The position numbers and the translations under genes are program-made. A DNA stretch of 14,304 bases from Euperipatoides rowelli (taxonomy: Eukaryota; Onychophora; Udeonychophora; Euonychophora; Peripatopsidae): assembly GCA_003024985.2 (NCBI GenBank), contig PXIH01S0019104.1; one strand, 5' to 3'. Each line of letters starts with the position of its first letter. Position 1 is the stretch's first letter. Under the pieces are notes generated by a model. The model was not told the origin of the DNA. It saw nothing but the letters and a program-made list of their open reading frames with translations, and did not search any database. Below are positions 8,401 to 14,304 of this stretch, one piece after another.

Positions 8401-9309
8401 GTGTTTAAGGAAAAATTTTTAATATGTGGTAAATGGGGGTGGGGAGTTCCTGGGGAATGGAAGGAGACTAGAATTAGAATGATTTTTAAGGGTGAGGATA
8501 ATAGAGATTTAGATAATTATAGACCGGTGGCGGTTACTAATGTGGTGTATAAATTGTTTTTGAATATCTTGAAAGGATGGATTGTGGATTGGTTAGAAGA
8601 GAATGGGAAGTTAGGAGAGTTGCAATATGGTTTTAGGAAGGATAGGAATATAGGGGATTGTATATTTATGGTATCGCAGTTGATAGAAAAGAGTTATGAG
8701 AATAAGAGGTTGATTTTGGGGTTTTGGGATATTAAAAAAACGTACGATAATGTTAATAGGGAAAAATTATGGGGAATTTTAGAGGAGATGGGTATGGATA
8801 GGAGATGGATTAATATATTAAGGTTATATGCAATGGGATGTATGTTCGGAAGGGAATTGTGGGAAGGGTCTAAGGCAGGGGTGTGCTTTATCAGCGATTT
8901 TGTTTTTAATGTACTGTATATGAATAGTTTTGATAGGGAGCTGTTGAATTCAGGGAAAGGAGTGGGGTTAAGGGGAGGTAAGAAGTTACCGGGATTATTG
9001 TTTGCATATGATGTATTGTTTGCAGAAAATGAAGGGGATATGCAGGGGTTGTTAAAAATATGTTATGGGGTAGGAAAGGATTTGGGGTTGGAATTTAGTA
9101 AAGAAAAGAGTAAAGTGATGAGGGTAAATTATAAGGATGGATTGGTATGTAAGTTAAGGGATGAGGTTTTAGAAGAGGTTAAGAGTTATGAATATTTGGG
9201 AGTATTGGTGAGGGGAGATAAAGATTATTTGAGGGATTGGGAATTAAAATTGATGGGTAATTTAAAAAGAAATAAAGGGATAAGGAGGGTGGCAATGTAT
9301 GAGTTTTAA
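8401..9309 (+). pseudogene. LINE ORF2, reverse transcriptase domain
   Basis: A 302-codon open stretch. It begins mid-domain: the real ORF2 start is upstream. RT motifs in order are WKETRIRMIFKGEDNRDLDNYRPV (residues 20-43), QYGFRKDRN (75-83), motif A FWDIKKTYD (108-116, catalytic Asp110 kept), motif C as FAYD (201-204) where the family has F/Y-A-D-D, and then the palm-to-thumb stretch EYLGVLV (264-270). Motif B is not in this frame. LRQGCALSAILF is encoded one frame over at 8870-8905, so a pair of opposite indels near 8869 and 8906-8912 must have occurred. Loss of the first motif C aspartate (codon TAT at 9007-9009) makes the enzyme inactive. Composition is extreme: no His, about 1% Thr, 3 Pro, many Trp, Gly and Lys, in line with avoidance of C in codons. 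Confidence 0.85.
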
Positions 9310-9550
9310 TAAATATGAGGTGATAACGGTTTGGAAGGCGGTAGCGGTACCGGGGTTAATGTATGGGAATGATGTGTTGGTGTATAGTAATAAATTAAGA
9401 AGGAAATTAGAAAAGGCACAAAATGAAACGGGTTGGAGTGAATTTGAGAGTAGGGAGGCTAAAGCCAAATTAATGAGGTTTGGTAGGTTGCAGTTGATGG
9501 GGGATGAGAGGGTATTTAAATGGTTTTTAGGGATAGTATGTGGGGAGTAA
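9299..9550 (+). pseudogene. LINE ORF2, post-palm (thumb and connector) segment
   Basis: The protein continues from the RT domain in a shifted frame. The change lies around 9290-9310, where the two frames overlap by 11 bases. Recognisable pieces are VWKAVAVPGLMYGND (residues 11-25), the W-K-x-x-x-x-P-x-x-x-Y-G pattern that follows the palm in many LINEs, and GWSEFESREAKAKL (45-58). Between AQNE (40-43) and GWSEF the usual connector seems too short, which suggests an in-frame internal deletion; this is inferred from memory of the family pattern. The frame stops at 9548-9550. Confidence 0.6.
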
Positions 9551-9945
9551 GAAAGAATAAATGGATTAAACGAGTAATTCAGTTTGTGAAAAAGATGGAG
9601 AAAGGATTGTTTTTTATTGGGTTATGGGAAGGGGAGGGTTAGGGTAATGAGGGATATAGACTATAAGGGGTGGAATAATGTCGATAAATTGGTAAGGGAA
9701 ATATAGAATGATAAATGGAAGAAGGGTATGGAGAGGAAGAGCACTTTGGATATATATAAAATAAGGAAGGTATTAGGGAAGACAGTAGGTTGTATGGTAA
9801 TGATAGGGGAAGTGAGTTGTTGTTTCAAGATAGGGCAGGGAGTTTGAAAATAAGGGATAGGATGAGGAATTTTGGTGAGGATAAAAATGTAGAGTGTAGG
9901 TTGTGGGCAGAAAAAGGAGGATTTAGAGCATATTTATTGTCAAAA
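9551..9945 (+). pseudogene. LINE ORF2, C-terminal zinc-knuckle region
   Basis: After several stops a Cys-His motif is visible. NVECRL is in one frame (first Cys codon at 9895-9897), then GQKKEDLEHIYCQKL in another (9905-9949; His at 9929-9931, Cys at 9938-9940). Read together this is C-x2-(C)-x7-10-H-x2-4-C, the C-terminal zinc-binding motif of many LINE ORF2 proteins. The frame break falls at TTGTGGGCAG, where a small deletion has removed the second Cys codon. The stretch 9551-9880 between has only short charged frames. Confidence 0.55.
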
Positions 9946-10092
9946 GCTTAATTTAGAGGAAAAGAATAGAGAGGGGGTAGATGTGGGGAATGATGGAAGG
10001 AGAAGATAAGTATTGGGTAAGTGGTTAGATTTTAAGGGAGAGAGGATTGGGGGGTTAAGGGATTATTAGTGGTGTGGGAAAGGAAGTTTTAA

Positions 10093-10098
10093 AATAAA
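10093..10098 (+). terminator. poly(A)-signal-like AATAAA at the LINE 3' end
   Basis: AATAAA lies within the last 20 bases of the C-poor segment, followed by ATTTTACTGG and an abrupt return to normal composition. It probably marks the 3' end of the element's transcript. Confidence 0.4.
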
Positions 10099-10108
10099 AT
10101 TTTACTGG

Positions 10109-10775
10109 CTAACAAGAAAGTGACTCCGGAGAGGAGTAGTAGTCAGGTTCTCATTGCATCACTACCAACCAAGAGTGGTAGATAAGTGTAACAAAAAAAT
10201 TGTAATTGATTAGTTTTTCCTGTTGTACTTGTGTGTGTGTAGGCTAGTAGCCATTTTTGTGAATCATGATGTAATTTGACAAATCTAACAATATTTATAT
10301 TGAGAAGATGCCATCTACTAATAAATATTGAGTTAAATTTAACATTTAGTAAATATATACTGTTTAGTAAATATATACTGTATGTGTGGAAAGTGTTATT
10401 TAGCTAAGTTAAGTATGAGTAGTGCATATTTATGGTTATTATACTGTATATTAAGTTCCTGAAACCTGCAACATGACATAATAGGCCTACAAGAATAAAG
10501 GGCCTAATGGAAGTGACAAATTATGAACTTTTCAAGTGCATAGTGCCCGCTGATTGGTTAACAGTTGATATGGCGGACATAAATTCTGTTAAAATTATCA
10601 AAATCGACCAAAAAAGGATTATTTCACCCCTTCATCATCATAGGGTTGGGGCATAGTGGGTTAATATGTAATAGAAGTTATGGTTCAGGGTTAGGGAAAG
10701 GTTAGGACTGTAAATAATAAAATAAAGCTGCTATCCATATGTGACTAAATGTTCATAATTTTTCGCTTCCGCTAG
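10109..10775. other. no supported gene; right flank of the LINE
   Basis: Ordinary AT-rich DNA with a short GT run near 10230, an 18-bp tandem duplication (10345-10380), a TAGGCCTA-type word near 10482, and a less AT-rich stretch at 10540-10640 with an inverted CCAAT (ATTGG) and ATGGCGG. It ends in a pyrimidine-rich tract and CTAG just before the coding-like fragment at 10777. Confidence 0.4.
10345..10380. repeat. 18-bp perfect tandem duplication
   Basis: TTTAGTAAATATATACTG at 10345-10362 is repeated without change at 10363-10380. Two exact copies suggest recent slippage or a short tandem duplication. Confidence 0.9.
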
Positions 10776-10776
10776 A

Positions 10777-10962
10777 CGCGAGTTACAAGAATTAACCGTA
10801 ACAAGGTTATGGGCCCAGGAAACAACACAATGGAAGGAGTCATGACTCATGAAAGATTTCAATTCTTGGATATTGGATAACAACGTGAAGGAACATATTT
10901 GCAAATATATAAGGGATATTAAGGAAGATTTCCTGGCTTCTATGGAGCAATTTAATCGTTAA
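10777..10962 (+). pseudogene. coding-like fragment with an in-frame TGA, unrecognised
   Basis: A pyrimidine-rich stretch ending CTAG (AG at 10774-10775) is followed by a frame that reads ELTVTRLWAQETTQWKES, TGA at 10843-10845, then LMKDFNSWILDNNVKEHICK and IRDIKEDFLASMEQFNR up to TAA at 10960-10962. The residue mix, with charged helices and scattered W and C, looks like a real soluble protein, unlike chance frames nearby. The TGA and lack of an obvious partner exon suggest a pseudogene or a piece of a transposon protein. Selenocysteine is unlikely with no supporting element seen. Its last 11 bases overlap the opposite-strand gag fragment, so one of the two may be partly coincidental. Confidence 0.3.
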
Positions 10963-11116
10963 GCAAATTAAAAGTAGAGTCGCCTATTACAGTTAATAGT
11001 GTAGGTACTTTTAATTCATCTGCGACTTTGTTTGCTATCAGGAACAACTTTAACTGGTCTGCGTAGCGGGGCCATGTTATCCGATCACCATCAAACTTTC
11101 TCATTCTAAATTTCAT
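10952..11116 (-). pseudogene. N-terminal gag fragment of a Ty3/Gypsy-type LTR retrotransposon
   Basis: On the - strand an ATG at 11116-11114 opens 54 codons ending in TAA (10954-10952). The peptide contains KFDGDRITWPRYADQLKLF and then IANKV, KVPTLLTVIG and FNLL. The F-x-G-D-x-x-x-W-x-x-Y-x-x-x-L-x-x-F-x-x-A-N pattern, followed by a short helix and L-L-x-x-x-G, is the conserved start of Gypsy-type Gag, the structural protein that packages element RNA. A full Gag would be several times longer, so the element is truncated or broken here. An in-frame stop precedes the ATG. It lies about 165 bases inside the primer-binding-site-like sequence at 11281-11294, the normal spacing for gag. It could also be a domesticated gag exon, but the adjacent LTR signals favour a retrotransposon. 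Confidence 0.65.
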
Positions 11117-11280
11117 GATTTCTCACTAATAATTTAAATACTAAATATACTTTTTATAATTAAAAGTACCGTATTTATTATCTTTTTTTTAAAAAATTAA
11201 AAAAAAAAAGTTCAAAATAAAAATAATACTCTGTTTTGTTAAATAAACAAATAGCTAATATCTCGGCAGCCGTCCCTATA
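11117..11280 (-). other. untranslated leader of the Gypsy-type element
   Basis: AT-rich leader between the primer-binding-site-like sequence and the gag start, read on the - strand. It includes an A/T homopolymer block at 11181-11219 and no open frame. Confidence 0.4.
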
Positions 11281-11294
11281 TGACCTTGTCGCCA
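11281..11294 (-). other. primer-binding-site-like sequence
   Basis: On the - strand the sequence is TGGCGACAAGGTCA. A start of TGG (complement of tRNA CCA), two bases after an LTR-like end (...ATTACA), is the expected layout of a retrotransposon primer binding site. The tRNA that would pair is not identified. A local rise in GC content marks the spot. Confidence 0.45.
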
Positions 11295-11296
11295 GC

Positions 11297-12910
11297 TGTA
11301 ATGTCCTTACTTTTAATATGAAAAAACACTAATTGCTTTTAAATGTCAGGTTTATTCTAAACGACTATGAACTTAATAACAATCTGTCTCTTTAGCCTAC
11401 AGAACATGGAATGAGAAGGAAGCAATTGAACATTAGATTGAACGAATGTATATACAGTATACTCATTTAAATACTAATATAGTTGTGGTATATAAATTAC
11501 ATAATTAGCATTAGTCCAATATACCACAGTATTTTTTAAAAAATCATTATTTAAGTAACTTATTGTCATAAATAATTAAGACATCACAATAAACCGTTCA
11601 TTGATGAGCAGAAGCTTGTACATTAGTAACTTGAACAGTCAATCACAAGTACAAGAAGTAATTCTTGTAAGCTTCATTAGAACTTAAATTTTTGTTTGGA
11701 GTTCTACAATACGACCATCAATAAAAGAATCCAACCATCAGGCGATCGAGTAAAAAATATTCGCTAAATTCAAGCAAAATATTAGGAAATGTGGAACAAG
11801 ATTTTAAGTAATAAGAGAATTTAACAGACATTTTGGCTAATATATTATTTTATAACTAAAAAGGTAAGAAAGAAATAACACATTATTTCAATGAATGGTT
11901 TAAATTAGTTCCCAGTAATCAATAAATGATTTAATTTCTCCCAATAAATATAATATAGAGCAGATTTAGATTTTGTAATTTTTTATATTTTTTATTGATC
12001 CCCTTAGCCATGATTTTTGTGAACTATTTTTTAATGGGTCCTTCTACCTTTAACAACTTTAATTAATCAAAGAAACAAAACCTAAAATGTGCAAGGTACC
12101 ATGGTGAGCGGTCTTGGACCCGGCTACGGTACACTTGCACATATAAGAGGATCAGGTTCGATTCCTGGGCAGCCCCCGAGGCTGAGGGATGGTGAAATTT
12201 CCTTTCGACTTCGTACGGCATCGGGGATTTTTTCTATTAGATTGATATAATACTTGAAATTTGGATGGAAAATGGATTTATGGCGCATGAACAAAGGAAA
12301 CGGAATCTGAATATGGTTGACGGACATGTGACAAGCATGACTGTTGTATCCAATCTACGAAGATTGTAGAATGATACATTGTATATATTGTAAATAAATT
12401 GTCGTTTCACCCTTAGGGATGAAACATATTTTTAAAAAAAACGAGAACAGACATAAGAAAAAGATATACAACAGAAAGAGTAAACAAATTCAACTTGGTA
12501 ACACTCCATTTAAAATTAAACTGATCGCTGTTTATGAATGCATTGATTCAAAATCAATAAAAATAAATCTAATTTATTTAGGAATAAGTCTGAGGTCCTG
12601 AATTTTAAAAAACTTCTAATATTCCAAATAGAATTAAAAACTAAAATTACAATAAACTTCAACTTTGCATTTAATAAAATGGAGAAATTTGATTTAAACA
12701 TAGAGAAAATTTGATAGAATCAATGTTCAAGTTAGGATCTTAGATTTGGCAAAAATGATCACTTGACTAAATAAAATATAAAAACATTAAGAGAATGTTT
12801 AAGGGATAAAAAACATTGGTGAACATAATGATCAGTCAATTATACAACAAATATAATAAATATACACGGAGGTAATGATTTAAAGTAAAAGATTTTGGGA
12901 TTGCATTACA
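11297..12910 (-). mobile_element. candidate 5' LTR of the Gypsy-type element, outer end uncertain
   Basis: The inner LTR end is taken at 11297, where the - strand ends CATTACA before the primer site. The matching TGTAATG start on the - strand is at 12910-12904 (CATTACA on the +), giving 7-bp inverted ends and a 1.6-kb LTR, long but possible. A shorter option uses ATTACA at 11497-11502 (about 206 bp). An AATAAA on the - strand (11356-11351) sits about 55 bases before the inner end, as expected for an LTR poly(A) signal. No second LTR is in the window for comparison, so only the inner end is reasonably supported. Confidence 0.3.
12092..12360 (+). mobile_element. tRNA-derived SINE (or tRNA pseudogene head)
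   Basis: A pol III B box, GGTTCGATTCC (12155-12165), matches the consensus exactly. It sits in a T-arm: TCAGG and CCTGG flank the 7-base loop TTCGATT and pair over five positions, one a wobble. An A-box-like TGGTGAGCGG lies at 12102-12111, about 50 bases upstream. The following 190 bases are richer in GC than the surroundings and would be the SINE body. The 5' and 3' acceptor-stem halves do not pair, so this is not a functional tRNA. The - strand open frame across it (12124-12327) contains CPGIEPDP, the usual chance translation of a B box, and is not a gene. Ends are approximate. Confidence 0.6.
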
Positions 12911-13373
12911 ATTAGCAATAGCAGGACCTTTAAGCTTTATTATAAGCATCATCATTGGGTGAGTCAGGTGGATATTCACACTCATGCGAAGGTTAATTCA
13001 GGTTCATGGATGGCAAATATTCCTATCTTTAACCCTTCTTTTTAACAATGAATATTCTCTGTTAGCCAATCCTTATGATCATCCAGCCATTTTTTCTTTA
13101 GTCTTCACTTTTATTCCCTTTATATCCATACCTCAAGTGTTTCACTAGTACAATTCTACCGACATATTTCCTCTTACCTACTTTATCCAAAAGGCTTTAG
13201 CTTCTTGCCATTTGCTTCACGCTTCATTTTTGAACGTTTTATATATTTTTTTATTTATATTGTGTGATGTTAAATTCAGTGTTAATATTAGTAAAAGTTG
13301 AAATATTTTTAAAGTAAACATATTAGTAAACTATTAGTATTTTTTTTTAAAGCATCAATATCAACAATCTTTG
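12361..13373. other. no supported gene
   Basis: AT-rich DNA. The overlapping opposite-strand frames at 12419-12601 and 12516-12701 are K/I/N/F-rich and lack motifs. Three ATTAGTA words lie near 13287-13340, just before the MITE-like element. Confidence 0.4.
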
Positions 13374-13374
13374 C

Positions 13375-14017
13375 TTAAAGGTCAAATGTAACGGATTTTT
13401 TTTTAATTATTGATTTTCAAAGATTTTTACTAAAAAAAATAACTAGAAAAAAAAATAGTTATTTTACAAGTCAATTTTTTAAAATAATTGTCTTTAACTC
13501 CTCCTCCTTGAAACAACATTGTCCACTGTATACACCAGGGGAGATATTTTGTGATGTCATTGTTCAGAGATGAACAATGACATCACAAAATACTTAACTA
13601 TAGAATATTTGCTATCTTTGTCAGCTTAAAAGGTTGGAAATTATATGGACTAATTATTTAAATACTAATAAAAAATCATAATCAAATTCATCCTTCTGTG
13701 CTATTATGGTCCAATTTGTTTTTTAAATCGAAATGACCTTTAATACAAGTTGTACATACCTATATTTACATGTTAAATCATTACAAAGAAAACAGCTGTA
13801 GAAAAAATTTTTGTCATCAAATTAACCTGACGCAAAAAAAAAAAGTGAAATCTTCAATTTGTAATGTCATAGAGGATAGCAATAGTCTTAATTTTATCTT
13901 TCAATAACTTTTTTTTTATGCATTAATTTTTTTTTTACCAGTGGAATTTTTTTTATATTATCTTTGAAAATCGATAATACAAAAACATATAAAAAGTCTG
14001 TTACATTTGTCCTTTAA
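13375..14017. mobile_element. MITE-like element with long inverted termini and TTAA at both ends
   Basis: The left terminus (TTAAAGGTCAAATGTAAC from 13375) and the reverse complement of the right terminus (TTAAAGGACAAATGTAAC, ending at 14017) match in 17 of 18 bases. After a spacer of different length, the two ends share ATTGATTTTCAAAGAT (13408-13423) and ATCGATTTTCAAAGAT on the opposite strand (right copy ends near 13973), with one difference. No transposase frame lies between. TTAA at each end would fit a piggyBac-type target site, but the next bases (AGG...) are not the usual CCC start, so the superfamily is open. A perfect hairpin is nested inside. Confidence 0.6.
13545..13592. repeat. 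perfect 22-bp hairpin with GAGA loop
   Basis: TATTTTGTGATGTCATTGTTCA (arm 13545-13566; the arm is 22 bases) is followed by GAGA (13567-13570) and its exact reverse complement (13571-13592). There are no mismatches. It is off-centre in the MITE-like element, so it is not just that element's midpoint. It may be a nested insertion, or a fold-back produced by replication. Confidence 0.9.
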
Positions 14018-14304
14018 GTTAGGGTATCATTAGAATACATACAATAGACTGCTGTTTTATAACCTGAAAAGAAAAAAGGGGTTTTATAAGTTAATATCTT
14101 AAATCAAATCCAATTGATGAATATTCTGTCCATCTTCCCTAACTAGAGAAAGAAAAGTTAAGATCAATAGGACTAAATTATTTATTCACCAAAAGTTTAT
14201 CAGGTATCGGGACCTCACAGCAGTCACAAAGGACGACCTATACCGCTTGGCATGATTCATGAGCATGAACCATTGTGCAATGGCAGTAGGCAACCATGAG
14301 GCTG
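14018..14304. other. no gene called; GC-richer right edge
   Basis: AT-rich up to about 14200, then a 100-base stretch of clearly higher GC content up to the window edge. One + frame reads SGPHSSHKGRPIPLGM and another RDLTAVTKDDLYRLA, but both are short and stop. It may be the start of another repeat or an exon that continues outside the window. Confidence 0.35.

Larger units (their letters stand above)
5285..10108 (+). mobile_element. decayed APE-type non-LTR retrotransposon (LINE), about 4.8 kb
   Basis: Order on the + strand: C-poor leader (about 5285-5880), ORF1 region with a PHD-like finger (about 5900-7040), APE endonuclease (about 7081-7760), linker, reverse transcriptase (about 8401-9309), post-palm region and C-terminal zinc knuckle (to about 9945), then a short tail with AATAAA (10093-10098). 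Boundaries are set by composition: inside, C is almost absent from the + strand (4 C against 79 G in the four 60-base lines starting at 6241, 6361, 6481 and 8041), and both flanks are normal. The domain order and length fit a two-ORF LINE with EN and RT. The clade is not assigned; the I/Jockey side of the tree is a guess. Many frameshifts and stops make it inactive. There is no long poly(A) tail and no recognised target-site duplication. Confidence 0.85.

Noticed and set aside
9262-9468. - strand frame inside the LINE
   Set aside because: Shadow of the LINE coding strand, caused by the same base skew.
5285-10108. APOBEC-style hypermutation of retroelement cDNA
   Set aside because: Deamination of first-strand cDNA would deplete G on the sense strand. 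Here C is depleted and G is abundant.
5225-10168. Weak inverted similarity between the two LINE flanks (GGTGGTAACACATGCAATG against the complement of CATTGCATCACTACCA)
   Set aside because: Needs a gap of several bases and has few matches. LINEs have no inverted termini, so coincidence is more likely.
10540-10640. Inverted CCAAT and ATGGCGG (YY1-like) words that might be a promoter for the fragment at 10777
   Set aside because: Single short motifs without a TATA, initiator or supported gene downstream.
12124-12327. 67-codon - strand frame with CPGIEPDP
   Set aside because: This peptide is the usual chance translation of a pol III B box on the opposite strand of a SINE.
12419-12701. Overlapping frames on both strands
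   Set aside because: K/I/N and F/L/N-rich, mutually overlapping, without any motif.

Overview
This is a gene-poor, AT-rich eukaryotic window. It has long A/T runs, CT and AT microsatellites, AATAAA signals, spliceosomal splice-site motifs, and remnants of at least five classes of transposable element. Two N characters show it comes from a draft assembly. The repertoire (APE-type LINE, Gypsy-type gag, hAT end, tRNA-derived SINE) and the frequent TACTGTA and TAGGCCTA-like words suggest a marine arthropod, perhaps a decapod crustacean. That host guess is inference and not strong. No bacterial operon, rRNA, CRISPR array or intact tRNA is present.

Layout, left to right. 1-718 looks like the tail of an intron. 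719-862 is the last coding exon of an unrecognised host gene on the + strand: polypyrimidine tract, AG, 47 codons, stop. A 3'UTR follows with candidate poly(A) signals at 1261 and 2542. From 2550 to 4630 the sequence is non-coding, with a 14-bp inverted repeat around a 16-G run, a weak exon-like ORF ending in a strong splice donor (3303-3413), and a 25-bp perfect palindrome (3681-3733). A hAT-type transposon end stops at 4716 and abuts a broken non-LTR reverse transcriptase C-terminal fragment (4717 to about 5000).

The dominant object is a decayed non-LTR retrotransposon of about 4.8 kb on the + strand (about 5285-10108). It holds an ORF1 region with a PHD-like zinc finger, an APE-type endonuclease, a reverse transcriptase domain and a C-terminal zinc knuckle. 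All are interrupted by frameshifts and stops, and the reverse transcriptase has lost one catalytic aspartate. Its sense strand is almost devoid of C from end to end, including the putative 5'UTR, and the flanks are not.

Right of it lies normal AT-rich DNA, then a coding-like + strand fragment with an in-frame TGA (10777-10962). Next, on the - strand, is the start of a Ty3/Gypsy-type element: gag N-terminus (10952-11116), leader, primer-binding-site-like sequence (11281-11294) and an LTR end at 11297. A tRNA-derived SINE (about 12092-12360) sits in or beyond that LTR. A 645-bp MITE-like element with long inverted termini and TTAA at both ends (13375-14017) contains a perfect 22-bp hairpin.

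The elements do not form a pathway. The region is a graveyard of nested insertions downstream of one host gene. The most unusual signal is the extreme one-strand C depletion of the LINE.
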